Assembly: GCF_003855095.1 (NCBI RefSeq)
Contig: NZ_CP033972.1
Location: forward strand, 1,674,001-1,738,000
Direction of reading: 5' to 3'
Origin: Gordonia insulae
Lineage (GTDB): Bacteria > Actinomycetota > Actinomycetes > Mycobacteriales > Mycobacteriaceae
Length of the DNA: 64,000 bases
The notes beneath the pieces were generated by a model. The model did no database searches and was not told the DNA's origin. It saw only the letters and a program-made list of their open reading frames with translations. The position numbers and the translations under genes were made by a program. Shown here piece after piece: positions 1-8,750 of the stretch (positions are counted from its first letter, which is position 1; each line of letters begins with the position of its first letter).

Positions 1-1700
1 GCGGCCGAGACGTCGTCGGGTTCAGCGATCACGATGGTGCGGGCCCCACGGGCCTGGATCTCCCGGATGTTGCTGACCATCTTCGAATGCAGCAACGCGC
101 GTCCTTCCGCGGACGGCATCACGATGATCACCGGCAGACCGTCCTCGATCAGCGCGATCGGTCCGTGTTTGAGCTCACCGGCGGCGAAGCCCTCGGCGTG
201 CATGTAGGCGAGTTCCTTGAGTTTCAGTGCGCCCTCGAGGGCGACCGGGTAGCCGACGTGCCGGCCGATGAACAGGACCGTGTTGTGATGAGCCAGCGAA
301 CGGGCCAGGTCGCGCACCGGTGTCATGGTGCCGAGCACCTCGGTCACGACGTCCGACATGGCCTCCATCGCGGCGAACTCGCGGGCCACCTCGTCGGCGT
401 ACTTGGTGCCGCGGGCCTGGGCGAGCGCGAGACCCACCAGGTAGGCCGCGACGATCTGCGCGAGGAAGCACTTCGTCGACGCGACACCGATCTCCGGTCC
501 GGCATGGGTGTAGAGCACGGCATCGGATTCCCGCGGGATCTGCGCACCGTTTGTGTTGCAGATGGCCAGGACGCGGGCCTTCTGGTCCTTGGCGTGGCGG
601 ACCGCCTCCAGCGTGTCCGCGGTCTCGCCGGACTGGGAGATCGCGACGACGAGCGTGGACCGGTCCAGCACCGGGTCGCGATATCGGAACTCACTGGCCA
701 GCTCGACCTCCACCGGCAGCCGCGTCCAGTGCTCGATCGCGTACTTGGCCAGCAGCCCGGCATGGTAGGCGGTGCCGCAGGCCACCACGAAGACCTTGTC
801 CACATCGCGCAGATCGTCGTCGGTGAGGCGCTGTTCGTCGAGAACGATGCGTCCGCCCTCGAGGTGTCCGAGGAGGGTGTCCGCCAACGCGGCCGGCTGC
901 TCGGCGATCTCCTTCAGCATGAAGAAGTCGAAGCCGCCCTTCTCCGCGGCCGCCAGGTCCCAGTCGATGTGAAAAGGCTTGCCGGCGCGCGGATCCCCGT
1001 CGAAGTCGGAGATGCGGTAGTCGTCGGCGGTGATCACCACCACCTCGTCCTGACCGAGTTCGACGGCGTCGCGGGTGTGCTCGATGAAAGCGGTGACGTC
1101 GGAGCTGACGAACATCTCGCCGTCACCGACCCCCACCACCAGCGGGGTGGACCGTCGGGCGGCGACGATCGTGTCCGGATGATCGGAGTGGGTGAAGACC
1201 AGGGTGAAGGCGCCCTCCAGACGGCGCAATGCGGCGTAGGCGCTGGACACGAAGTCCCCGGCGGTCGGGCCCGTCGCGTAGAAGCTCTCGACCAGATGCA
1301 CCGCGGTCTCGGTATCCGTGTCGGAGAGGAACTCGATCCCGGCGTTCTCGAGTTCGGCCCGCAGCGGCGCGTAGTTCTCGATGATGCCGTTGTGGACCAC
1401 GGCGAGTTTGCCGTCGGTGCTCACATGCGGGTGGGCGTTGCGGTCGGTGGGCTTGCCGTGGGTGGCCCAGCGGGTGTGACCCATGCCGGTCGTGCCGCTG
1501 AGGTTCTCCGGCCCGATCGTGGCGATCTGCTTGTCCAGGTTCTCGAGTCGACCGGCCTTCTTCTCGACCGCGGTGCGGCCCGCACCGTCGAGAATTGCCA
1601 CCCCGGCCGAGTCATATCCGCGGTATTCCATCCGCCGAAGTGCCTCGACCACGATGTCCAGCGCATCGCGCCGACCGACGTATCCGACGATTCCACACAT
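1..1700 (-). CDS. glmS: glutamine--fructose-6-phosphate aminotransferase (isomerizing), 3' end cut by window edge
   Basis: GlmS makes glucosamine-6-phosphate from fructose-6-phosphate and glutamine, the first step towards UDP-GlcNAc for peptidoglycan; it is cytosolic. The start is clear: the protein opens MCGIVGYVG, where Cys2 (Cys1 after Met removal) is the glutaminase nucleophile. The glutaminase domain is followed by the SIS isomerase domains. About 566 codons are present of roughly 620 usual, so the C-terminal sugar-binding end lies outside the window. It sits 23 bp after the hydrolase gene on the same strand and a few genes from glmM, the next enzyme of the pathway. A long antisense frame over the same bases is not a gene. 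Confidence 0.97.
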   Translation of the reverse strand, partial: MCGIVGYVGRRDALDIVVEALRRMEYRGYDSAGVAILDGAGRTAVEKKAGRLENLDKQIATIGPENLSGTTGMGHTRWATHGKPTDRNAHPHVSTDGKLAVVHNGIIENYAPLRAELENAGIEFLSDTDTETAVHLVESFYATGPTAGDFVSSAYAALRRLEGAFTLVFTHSDHPDTIVAARRSTPLVVGVGDGEMFVSSDVTAFIEHTRDAVELGQDEVVVITADDYRISDFDGDPRAGKPFHIDWDLAAAEKGGFDFFMLKEIAEQPAALADTLLGHLEGGRIVLDEQRLTDDDLRDVDKVFVVACGTAYHAGLLAKYAIEHWTRLPVEVELASEFRYRDPVLDRSTLVVAISQSGETADTLEAVRHAKDQKARVLAICNTNGAQIPRESDAVLYTHAGPEIGVASTKCFLAQIVAAYLVGLALAQARGTKYADEVAREFAAMEAMSDVVTEVLGTMTPVRDLARSLAHHNTVLFIGRHVGYPVALEGALKLKELAYMHAEGFAAGELKHGPIALIEDGLPVIIVMPSAEGRALLHSKMVSNIREIQARGARTIVIAEPDDVSA

Positions 1701-1723
1701 AGACAGTCAGGGTACCTGTGATC

Positions 1724-2677
1724 TCACCGCTTCCGGCCCCGCCGCTTGCGCGGCTTGACACCCAGCAGGTGGGACACCGGGTCGACCGCCTGCGCGGGCG
1801 GGTCGACGACGTCGACGACGCCGAGTTTGCCGAGGGTTGACTCGGGATCGGAGAACGCCTGGTATACGGGGTCGCCGGCCACGGTGTGCAGCAGGAATCC
1901 GGTGCAGACCGCTCGGATGAGCCCGTGCACCGCCCGGTCCGACCCGTTCATCCCGATGAACGCCTTCACGGTGCGCCGCTCGAGGAGATCTCGGGCATGC
2001 GCGCGGGGCACGGTGCGCAACACCACATCGCCGCCGTAGGCCTGGGCCAGCGGCAGCGCGTTGCTCTCGACGGTGTGGAGTTCGCCGGCACCGGCCACGA
2101 CGAGGCCGGGCGCGGTGACCAGACCCGCGGCAGGCAGCAGCACCGACGTCGTCGGCGCGGGGAAGAGTGCCGCCACGCCGGACACCGGCACCGCGGGCTG
2201 GCCGGCGATCAATTGGTCGCTGGCGGCCAGGACGGCCGCCGCTGCGCCGAAACCGTGGCCGACGACGCCCACCCGGTCGGCGTCCACCGTCACCGCGCCC
2301 AGGCCGAGAGGCACATGCGAGACGATCGCCAACGCGGACCGCAGCTCCGCGGCAAGTCCGACATCCGACGCCAGGACACCGCTGTTGCCGTCGGGCGCGA
2401 CGGCCACGATGCCCCAGGATGCGAAGTGGTAGAGCAGGTCCCGATATCGCTTGCTGTCCGCCAGCCAGGTGTGCCCGACCGCGATCGCCGGCAGACCCCG
2501 GCCACTCTCGGGCGCAAAGACCTGCCCCCGCATCCCGACGATGCCGAGGTCGCCGCGCAGGACCCGATGCGGGCCACGACGCGCCAATTCCGTCATCAGC
2601 CGGTCGGGCGACCTCGACGGCTTCCCGCCACGGGACGTGCGCGCTGACCTGGACTGCACTGGTTTCGTTCCCGGCAC
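1724..2677 (-). CDS. alpha/beta hydrolase, dienelactone-hydrolase/acyl-hydrolase type
   Basis: 317-aa protein with the layout of an alpha/beta hydrolase. It has a strand with GLPAIAVGHTWLADS, an SWGIVAVAPDGN segment, and a nucleophile elbow at VGVVGHGFGAAAA where the usual G-x-S-x-G serine appears to be His (G-H-G). The missing serine makes catalysis doubtful. It resembles the hypothetical protein that sits beside glmS in mycobacteria (Rv3438 type). The GTG at 2677 is 10 bp after the previous stop; an internal Met near 2596 is also possible because the first 27 residues are basic and low-complexity. Substrate unknown. Confidence 0.7.
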   Translation of the reverse strand: MPGTKPVQSRSARTSRGGKPSRSPDRLMTELARRGPHRVLRGDLGIVGMRGQVFAPESGRGLPAIAVGHTWLADSKRYRDLLYHFASWGIVAVAPDGNSGVLASDVGLAAELRSALAIVSHVPLGLGAVTVDADRVGVVGHGFGAAAAVLAASDQLIAGQPAVPVSGVAALFPAPTTSVLLPAAGLVTAPGLVVAGAGELHTVESNALPLAQAYGGDVVLRTVPRAHARDLLERRTVKAFIGMNGSDRAVHGLIRAVCTGFLLHTVAGDPVYQAFSDPESTLGKLGVVDVVDPPAQAVDPVSHLLGVKPRKRRGRKR

Positions 2678-2686
2678 ACCGACAGC

Positions 2687-2941
2687 CTATTCGTCCGTCG
2701 CCGATCGATGGGGACTGGCCTCGGCCACGTCGGCGGGCAGCATGATCCGCGGCGGGGCGTCCGCGACGTCGGCCTCCTGCCGCAGCTTCTCGCGCAGGCG
2801 CACGTCGGGATCCGTGCTGTGCCGATGCTCCGCCAGTTCGGCGGCCAACCGGCGCTGGACATCCGAATAGGTGTGCGACGCAGCGATGACCTGTGCGGTC
2901 GCCCGCCGCGCGATCGCTTCGATCTGATCTGCGAGGTTCAT
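2687..2941 (-). CDS. small helical hypothetical protein
   Basis: 84-aa protein, all helical in character, charged, with Ala/Arg/Glu-rich stretches typical of a short coiled coil and no signal peptide or membrane segment. It lies 13 bp after the A/P-rich protein gene and 10 bp before the hydrolase gene, so it is probably in one transcription unit with the EspC-like and A/P-rich genes. I do not recognise the family. Small size and position suggest an accessory or chaperone-like role for the neighbouring secretion-type proteins; this is inference only. Confidence 0.6.
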   Translation of the reverse strand: MNLADQIEAIARRATAQVIAASHTYSDVQRRLAAELAEHRHSTDPDVRLREKLRQEADVADAPPRIMLPADVAEASPHRSATDE

Positions 2942-2954
2942 CGGGCCCAGGCTC

Positions 2955-3983
2955 TCATTCGTCGCCGGCCAGCGCCAGGTCGCCGCCGGAGGAGTCCGAG
3001 GGATCGGACTCGCCGGGAACGGCCGACGCCGGCGCGTCCGGCCGGGCGTGCCCGCCGGTCGCCGACTGCGGCGAGGTCTCGTGGGGTGCGAGCCCCGCGT
3101 CCTCGGCGGGCGCCGAACGGGCCTCCTGGGGTGGGGGTGGGGGCTCTGGGGGTGCCAGGGGTGCAGCGGGTGCCGGGGGTGGCGCGACGTCCGGGGTGGA
3201 CCCCGACGACGGTGTCAGCCGCAGTGGGACGTCGGGACGCTCGGTCTCCGGGTTCTCCGCGCTCCCCGGCGGCTGATGGTGGTGCGGGGCCTCATCGGTC
3301 CCGGAGCCGGTGGCGGTCTGCGCGGTCGACTCGACCACCTGGTCGTCGGGGTAGGGCTCGACGTCCATCGTCTCGGTGACCCGGTTGAGGTGCGTCAGGA
3401 TCTCGTCGATGCCGGTGACCGTCGCGTCGGCGGAGGTGAAGTAGAGCCGGGCACGCGACGCGATGTCGTCGATCACCACGCCGAGTGGCAAAGCCCCGGT
3501 GACGATCGCCTCCGGTACGGCCGCCACCGGAATCCCCGCCACGAGCGGGGCGGACAGCCGCGCGACCGTCAGGTACCAGGTACGGAGGAGTTGATCGATC
3601 CCGGCGGACGCCGCGCTCGTGGCCTCGGCCAGGGTGCGCAACACGTACAGATCCGATTCCGCCCGACGCTGATGCTCGACGACTGCCGTGACCGCATGGA
3701 CCCCCGTGTCTCCCGTCCACCCGCGAGCGAGTCGTACCTGCTGTTCGGGGAGCCGATGCAGATGGTCGGCCACGGCGCGGTGCGCGGCGGTGAGTCGGTG
3801 ACTGTCGGCGGCGAGACCGGCCACGCCGAATGCCCCGACCCTGCGAAACGGGTGACGGACCTGAGCCGCCTCGGTCACCTCGGCGCCGAGCGTGGCACCC
3901 AGCGACAGCACCTCGATCAGATCCTCGACCCCGGCGACTGCCTGATCCCGAAGCGCGGCAAGAGAATCCGTCGCTGTGCTCAT
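2955..3983 (-). CDS. Ala/Pro-rich protein, putative type VII secretion-associated protein
   Basis: 342 aa. Residues about 1-220 are helical and contain a G-W-T-G-D-T-G segment near residue 90, which recalls the WXG turn of Esx/PPE-type helical hairpins. Residues about 225-342 are a disordered tail rich in Pro, Ala, Ser and acidic residues. It starts inside the stop of the EspC-like gene (ATGA overlap at 3980-3983), so the two are translationally coupled. In M. tuberculosis an alanine/proline-rich protein (Rv3439c) and a small partner (Rv3440c) occupy the same place between glmS and glmM. Substrate or export partner of the nearby ESX-4 system is an inference; no secretion signal is proven. Confidence 0.65.
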   Translation of the reverse strand: MSTATDSLAALRDQAVAGVEDLIEVLSLGATLGAEVTEAAQVRHPFRRVGAFGVAGLAADSHRLTAAHRAVADHLHRLPEQQVRLARGWTGDTGVHAVTAVVEHQRRAESDLYVLRTLAEATSAASAGIDQLLRTWYLTVARLSAPLVAGIPVAAVPEAIVTGALPLGVVIDDIASRARLYFTSADATVTGIDEILTHLNRVTETMDVEPYPDDQVVESTAQTATGSGTDEAPHHHQPPGSAENPETERPDVPLRLTPSSGSTPDVAPPPAPAAPLAPPEPPPPPQEARSAPAEDAGLAPHETSPQSATGGHARPDAPASAVPGESDPSDSSGGDLALAGDE

Positions 3984-4315
3984 GACTCGCCCGCCGCCCG
4001 ACGGCGACCGGCGGCGCGGCCCACGTCGTCCGCCGCCTCGTGATCGGCGGCGATGAGGGTCGAGAGCCCGCGACCGAGCGTGTCGGACAGCCGGCCGGCG
4101 GCACGCGATTGCTCGGTGAGGCGATCCGCGATCACCCGACCCATCTCGCGGTATCGGTCACCCAGCTCGCGATAGTCCTCCCCGACCGCCCAGCCACCGA
4201 GATCGTGGCGGCGGATGTCGTCTGCGGCGGCACCGACGACCTCTGCCGCACGGTGATAGAACCCGACGACCCGAGCGACCTCGTCGGTGTCCACGGTCAT
4301 ACCGGCGTCGCCCAT
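3980..4315 (-). CDS. EspC-like / type VII secretion target helical protein
   Basis: 111 aa, starting MGDAGMTVD; the start is supported by a GGGGGAG ribosome-binding site just upstream. The pattern (short N-terminus, helix with HRAAEVVGAAADDI, a break at L-G-G-W-A-V-G, then a second helix) fits the EspC/DUF2580 group of about 100-aa helical-hairpin proteins linked to ESX systems. It overlaps the start of the A/P-rich protein gene by 4 bp, the arrangement of pairs that fold and travel together. Family assignment is by pattern, not by search. Confidence 0.65.
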   Translation of the reverse strand: MGDAGMTVDTDEVARVVGFYHRAAEVVGAAADDIRRHDLGGWAVGEDYRELGDRYREMGRVIADRLTEQSRAAGRLSDTLGRGLSTLIAADHEAADDVGRAAGRRRAAGES

Positions 4316-4466
4316 CGCTCCCCCTTCTCCGCGCCCTACGAACCGGATCGATGGCGACCGGACCGATTGTCGCGCACGACTGGCGTTGAAGTTTAGACGC
4401 GCGAAGTGCGGGCGCGGTTCCACCGGGTCCGCTCGCGACCGGTTCGGGTCGCCACCCGCCCGGCCC

Positions 4467-5483
4467 TCACACCACCGAGTGCTCGACGAGACTGCGCGCG
4501 CAGTCGAGCACCGTCTGGCGTGCGGGACGAGGCCGCCACCCGAGGACCTCCCGCGCCCTGTCCGCGCTGTGCCGATTCGTGCGTCCCAGGATCGGGACGA
4601 TACGGCGCAGTTCCGGGCTGCGCCGGGCCGCCAGACGGACGAGCCGGTCGGGAATGCCTCCGGTGCCGACCTTCGCCGCCTGATCACCGAGATCCGCGCG
4701 CAGCATCCTGGCGATGTCGCGCATCCAGAGGAACTCTCCCGTACCGAGGAAGCGTCGACCCGCGGCCGCCGGATGGTCGAGGGCGCGCAGGTGCAGGTCG
4801 ACCAGGTCCCGGACGTCGACGACCTCGACGCCGATGTTGGGCGACCGGGGTGCGCGTCCCTCGAGCATGCGGGCGATGATCCCGGCCGAGCCCAGGGCGG
4901 ACGGCGTGAGGAGCGGGCCGAGAACGGCACCCGGCAGAATCGTGGCGAGCTCAGGCGCGTCCGGGGCGTCCACGAACTCCCACGCCGAACGCTCCGCAAT
5001 CGTCTTCGCGAATCGGACCGGGATCACATCGTCCTCGAATTCCACTGCGCTCCACTGACTCTCATCGGAAACGATGTTGTCGTCGAACGACGCCGGATTC
5101 GCTGCGTTCGCCGCCGACGTCACCACCACCCGCCGTACCCCGGCCACGGTCGCGGCCTCGAGGACGCGGGTCGTGCCGTCGACCACGGCGCCGACACGGG
5201 TCGGATCGCTCGACAGCTCCGCCCCGCTGGGCGACGCGATGTGCAGGACGAGGTCGACACCGGCCATGGCCGATGCCCAGCCGTCGTCCGTGCAGAGGTC
5301 GGCGGTGGCGAACTCGAGCAGGTCGGTCGAACCACCCAGTCGCCCGGCGGCGTCGACCACGTCGGCACGCTTGCCCGGATCGCGCAACGTCGTCCGCACC
5401 CGGCGACCCCGACGTACCAACTCGGCCACGGTCCACCCGCCGAGGAACCCGCTGCCACCCGTGACCAGGACGAGTTCGGACAT
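4467..5483 (-). CDS. NAD-dependent epimerase/dehydratase, extended SDR (dihydroflavonol-reductase-like)
   Basis: 338 aa. The N-terminus carries the Rossmann motif TGGSGFLGGWTV (T-G-G-x-G-x-x-G), followed by LVLHIASP, which fits the extended SDR subgroup of dihydroflavonol/aldehyde reductases; these reduce carbonyls with NAD(P)H. The usual YxxxK catalytic pair is not evident: the equivalent stretch reads RFAKTIAERSAWEF, with Phe in place of Tyr, so activity needs checking. Located between the HAD gene and the EspC-like gene, all on the minus strand. 148 bp separate it from the EspC-like gene; I see no clear feature there beyond that gene's ribosome-binding site. Confidence 0.8.
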   Translation of the reverse strand: MSELVLVTGGSGFLGGWTVAELVRRGRRVRTTLRDPGKRADVVDAAGRLGGSTDLLEFATADLCTDDGWASAMAGVDLVLHIASPSGAELSSDPTRVGAVVDGTTRVLEAATVAGVRRVVVTSAANAANPASFDDNIVSDESQWSAVEFEDDVIPVRFAKTIAERSAWEFVDAPDAPELATILPGAVLGPLLTPSALGSAGIIARMLEGRAPRSPNIGVEVVDVRDLVDLHLRALDHPAAAGRRFLGTGEFLWMRDIARMLRADLGDQAAKVGTGGIPDRLVRLAARRSPELRRIVPILGRTNRHSADRAREVLGWRPRPARQTVLDCARSLVEHSVV

Positions 5484-5510
5484 GGTGCAACCCTGCCCTC
5501 CGTCAGGAAC

Positions 5511-6209
5511 TCAGACCGTGATCTCGACGTCGTGCGCACGCACCGCGTCGAGCAGCGCGGTCGGGCGCTCGGCGGGTGGAACGTCGTGGACGAGCTCGAA
5601 AGAGCAGCCGATCGCCCGCGAGCCACCGTCGGCCTCGTCGCTGTCGCCGATCATGAGCGCGTCACGGGGCGCCACGCCGAGCGGATCGAGCGCGGCGTGG
5701 AAGATCCGCGGATCCGGTTTGATCGCACCGACTTCGAACGACAGCGCGTACGCGTCGACGATGTCGGTGATGCCGTGCAGGGCGAGCACCTCCCGCAGGT
5801 CGAACGCGATGTTGCTGACCACGCCCACCGGGATTCCGGCCACACGCAGGCCGCGCAGCACGGCCTCGGTGTCGGGGAAGATCTGCCACGAATGCGGGTC
5901 GAGCACCCTGCCGTAGAGCTGCTCGGCGTGACCCGGCGTCGCCAGTCCGGACGCACGCAGCATCGCGAGATAGGCGCGACGGTGCTGGGCAGGGTCGAGA
6001 TCCCGCTGCTCCCAGGCAATCCGGTCATCGCCGTCGATCACCGAGGGCAGTCCGACCGGCTGGGTCATCCGCCGGATCAGTTGCGCCTGCGCATCGAGGT
6101 GCAACTCGTTGCCGTGTTCGTCATGCAGCCCGGCGAACCAGTCGTCGCGCGCCTCGAACCGGAAGAGTGTCCCGGAAAAGTCGAAGAGTACTGCTTTCGG
6201 AGTGCTCAC
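5511..6209 (-). CDS. HAD superfamily hydrolase with altered motif I
   Basis: 232 aa. Motif I reads FDFSGTLF, motif [11 protein letters not shown], the motif III Lys is in [11 protein letters not shown] and motif IV is [11 protein letters not shown]. These place it in the HAD fold with a C1 helical cap. Phosphatases of this family normally have D-x-D-G-T in motif I; here the second Asp is Ser, so a different acid/base or a non-phosphatase role is possible. Start codon GTG at 6209 overlaps the glmM stop (4 bp), so it is coupled to glmM. Confidence 0.85.
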   Translation of the reverse strand: MSTPKAVLFDFSGTLFRFEARDDWFAGLHDEHGNELHLDAQAQLIRRMTQPVGLPSVIDGDDRIAWEQRDLDPAQHRRAYLAMLRASGLATPGHAEQLYGRVLDPHSWQIFPDTEAVLRGLRVAGIPVGVVSNIAFDLREVLALHGITDIVDAYALSFEVGAIKPDPRIFHAALDPLGVAPRDALMIGDSDEADGGSRAIGCSFELVHDVPPAERPTALLDAVRAHDVEITV

Positions 6210-7549
6210 GATCCCGCGGCCTCGACAACCCCGGCGATGCGCCGCGCGACCGACCGTGCGGTGTCGGCGCTACCCGCCTCGACCATGACGCGGACGAGTT
6301 GCTCGGTACCGGACGGACGGAGCAGCACGCGGCCGTTGTCGCCGAGTTCGGCCTCGGCGTCGGTGACCGACTGTTTGACCGCCTGGGACTGTGCGACGGC
6401 GTGCTTGTCGCCCACCCGCACGTTGATCAACTCCTGGGGCAGTACCGTCATGATGCCGGCCAGGTCCGCGAGTCGCTGTGCGCCTGCGGCCATGTGTTCC
6501 ATCAGCAGGAGCCCGGTCAGGATGCCGTCGCCGGTGGTACCCGAGCCCGGGACGACGATGTGCCCGGACTGCTCGCCGCCGAGCGAGTAGCCGCCGCGAC
6601 GAAGTTCCTCGAGCACATAGCGGTCGCCGACAGCGGTGGTGCGCAACGTGATCCCGGCCTCGCGCATCGCGATGTGCAGGCCAAGGTTGCTCATCACCGT
6701 CGTCACCAGCACGCTGTCGCGCAGTCGGTTGCGCCCGTTGAGAGCGGTCGCGAGGATGGCCATGATGGCGTCGCCGTCGACGATCTCACCCGTCGAGTCG
6801 ACCGCCAGACACCGGTCGGCGTCACCATCGTGGGCGAGGCCGAGGTCGGCGCCGTGTTCGAGCACCGCGGCCTGCAGTTTGCCCATGTGGGTCGATCCGC
6901 AGCCGTCGTTGATGTTGAGACCGTCGGGCGTGGCGTGGATCGCGATCACGGTCGCGCCCGCGTCCTCGTATGCCTGGGGCGCGAGTTCGGAGGCTGCGCC
7001 ATGAGCGCAGTCCACCACGACGGTCAGGCCGTCGAGCCGATGATCGATCGACGCGGCGAGATGCTTGCGGTAGCGCTCACCCGCATCAGGTGCGTCGAGG
7101 ACGCGACCGACGGCGGCGCCGATCGGTCGGTCGAAGTCGGCGTCCATGGCCGCCTCGATGCGGTCCTCGACCGCGTCGTCGAGCTTGTGCCCACCGGCGG
7201 AGAAGAACTTGATGCCGTTGTCCGGCATGGGATTGTGCGACGCCGAGATCATCACACCGAGATCGGCGGAATAGTCCGCGGTCAGGTATGCGACCGCGGG
7301 CGTCGGGACGACGCCGACGCGGATCACGTCGACACCCGTCGCCGCGAGGCCTGCACAGACGGCGGCCTCCAGCATCTCACCGGAAGCCCGGGGATCACGA
7401 CCGACCACCGCGCGGGGGCGCGAGTCGCGGTCTCGTGAATCCTCGGCGAAAACGACCGCGGCGGCCGAGGCCAGGCGCAACGCGAGCTCGGGAGTGAGCT
7501 CGTCGTTGGCCAGGCCCCGGACGCCGTCGGTTCCGAAAAGGCGTGCCAA
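6206..7549 (-). CDS. glmM: phosphoglucosamine mutase
   Basis: 447 aa, standard length. It converts glucosamine-6-phosphate (the GlmS product) to glucosamine-1-phosphate for UDP-GlcNAc. N-terminal [15 protein letters not shown] and the phosphoserine loop [12 protein letters not shown] (Ser of A-S-H-N-P is the phosphorylated residue) identify the alpha-D-phosphohexomutase family and the GlmM branch; the metal-binding loop DGDADRC and the C-terminal phosphate-binding [11 protein letters not shown] loop are also present. It follows rpsI by 2 bp and overlaps the HAD gene by 4 bp, the rplM-rpsI-glmM order usual in this bacterial order. Confidence 0.98.
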   Translation of the reverse strand: MARLFGTDGVRGLANDELTPELALRLASAAAVVFAEDSRDRDSRPRAVVGRDPRASGEMLEAAVCAGLAATGVDVIRVGVVPTPAVAYLTADYSADLGVMISASHNPMPDNGIKFFSAGGHKLDDAVEDRIEAAMDADFDRPIGAAVGRVLDAPDAGERYRKHLAASIDHRLDGLTVVVDCAHGAASELAPQAYEDAGATVIAIHATPDGLNINDGCGSTHMGKLQAAVLEHGADLGLAHDGDADRCLAVDSTGEIVDGDAIMAILATALNGRNRLRDSVLVTTVMSNLGLHIAMREAGITLRTTAVGDRYVLEELRRGGYSLGGEQSGHIVVPGSGTTGDGILTGLLLMEHMAAGAQRLADLAGIMTVLPQELINVRVGDKHAVAQSQAVKQSVTDAEAELGDNGRVLLRPSGTEQLVRVMVEAGSADTARSVARRIAGVVEAAGS

Positions 7550-7551
7550 GA

Positions 7552-8139
7552 TCAGCGCTTGGAGTACTGCGACGCCTTGCGGGCCTTCTTCAGGCCGTAC
7601 TTCTTGCGCTCCACCGCACGCGGGTCACGGGTGAGGAAGCCGGCCTTCTTCAGGGCCGGACGATCATCGGGGGTGACCTCGATCAGCGCGCGAGCGATGC
7701 CGAGACGCAGCGCGCCGGCCTGGCCCGAGGGGCCGCCACCGACGAGCTTGGCGAAGATGTCGAACGACTCGGTGCGCTCGACGGTGACCAGCGGCGCCTT
7801 GATGAGCTGCTGGTGCACCTTGTTCGGGAAGTACTCCTCGAGGGTGCGACCGTTCAGTTGGAACTGACCGGTACCGGGCACGAGGCGCACCCGCACCACG
7901 GCCTCCTTGCGGCGGCCGACGGTCTGGATCGGGCGGTCGATGACGACCGGCTCGCGCGAATCGGCCGGGGCCGCCTCGACGTCGGTGTCGTAGTCATCGG
8001 CGGCCTGCTCGACGGCCTCGACGGCCTGCTCGACCGCGGACTCGGCGGCAGCGGTGTCGTCACCGGCAGCGGCCTGGACCTCGGCGGCGTTGTCCACGGC
8101 GGCCTCGACCGCCTCGTCGCTGATGTTCTCGTTGCTCAC
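7552..8139 (-). CDS. rpsI: 30S ribosomal protein S9
   Basis: 195 aa: an acidic, Ala/Glu/Asp-rich N-terminal extension of about 65 residues followed by the conserved S9 domain ([27 protein letters not shown]) and the basic C-terminal tail ending QYSKR, which reaches into the ribosomal P site. Long acidic extensions are common on S9 of this order. The start ATG overlaps the rplM stop by 4 bp, so rpsI is translated from the rplM transcript. Confidence 0.98.
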   Translation of the reverse strand: MSNENISDEAVEAAVDNAAEVQAAAGDDTAAAESAVEQAVEAVEQAADDYDTDVEAAPADSREPVVIDRPIQTVGRRKEAVVRVRLVPGTGQFQLNGRTLEEYFPNKVHQQLIKAPLVTVERTESFDIFAKLVGGGPSGQAGALRLGIARALIEVTPDDRPALKKAGFLTRDPRAVERKKYGLKKARKASQYSKR

Positions 8140-8579
8140 TGGGCCACCTGCTTGATCTCGAAGGGCACGGGCCGCTGGGCCTCGTGGGGATGGTTCGGGC
8201 CTGCGTAGACCTTCAGCTTGGACGCCATCGCGCGACCGAGCTTGGTGTGGGGCAGCATGCCCTTGATGGCCTTCTCGACCACGCGCTCGGGGTGGCTCTC
8301 CAGGAGTTCCGCAGTGGTCTGGACCTTGAGCCCACCCGGATGCCCGGAGTGGCGGTAGTTCAGCTTGCGCTCGGCCTTGTTGCTGGTCAGCGCGACCTTC
8401 TCGGCGTTGATGATGACGACGAAGTCACCACCATCGGCATGGGGCGCATAGGTCGGCTTGTGCTTGCCGCGGAGCAGGTTCGCGCTCTGCACGGCCAGCC
8501 GTCCGAGCACCACGTCGGTGGCGTCGATGACATGCCACGCACGCGTGATGTCACCGGCCTTCGGGGTGTAAGTGGGCAC
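8136..8579 (-). CDS. rplM: 50S ribosomal protein L13
   Basis: 147 aa with L13 signatures ([19 protein letters not shown]-type [28 protein letters not shown]). I chose GTG at 8579, giving [10 protein letters not shown] as in mycobacterial L13, because an AGGA ribosome-binding site lies 7-8 bases upstream and a good promoter follows further up. A longer frame opening at a TTG four codons upstream would bury that site. First gene of the rplM-rpsI-glmM unit. Confidence 0.97.
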   Translation of the reverse strand: MPTYTPKAGDITRAWHVIDATDVVLGRLAVQSANLLRGKHKPTYAPHADGGDFVVIINAEKVALTSNKAERKLNYRHSGHPGGLKVQTTAELLESHPERVVEKAIKGMLPHTKLGRAMASKLKVYAGPNHPHEAQRPVPFEIKQVAQ

Positions 8580-8713
8580 AGTTGTCCTCAACTCTTCAGA
8601 TGTGGGTGCTGGTCGGATGCGATGGCAGAGGTTGCTCCCGGCGACCAGTGGGGACCCGGGCCTCGACGATCCCTGACAGTCGCCTGCCGAGAGATGCCAC
8701 GCACCAGCGGTCC

Positions 8714-8743
8714 AGGTTACGCGAGCGCGCTGGTCAGGGTCAA
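8714..8743 (-). promoter_or_regulatory. rplM-rpsI promoter (-35 TTGACC, -10 TAACCT)
   Basis: Reading the minus strand, TTGACC (8743-8738) and TAACCT (8719-8714) are separated by 18 bases and match the actinobacterial housekeeping consensus TTGACA / TANNNT. This would place the transcript start near 8706 and give a leader of about 125 nt before the rplM GTG. The promoter begins only 8 bp after the last codon of the Rv3446c-type gene. The leader holds no short coding frame that I can support. Confidence 0.65.
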
Positions 8744-8750
8744 AACGACC

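Noticed and set aside
87..1721. Long open frame of 544 codons on the plus strand
   Set aside because: It is antisense to glmS, rich in Arg/Gly/His without a recognisable domain, as expected of the shadow frame in high-GC DNA.
8592..8750. Hidden esxT/esxU-type genes between rplM and the Rv3446c-type gene
   Set aside because: Only 170 bp are available, filled by the rplM leader and promoter; no WXG-containing frame exists there.
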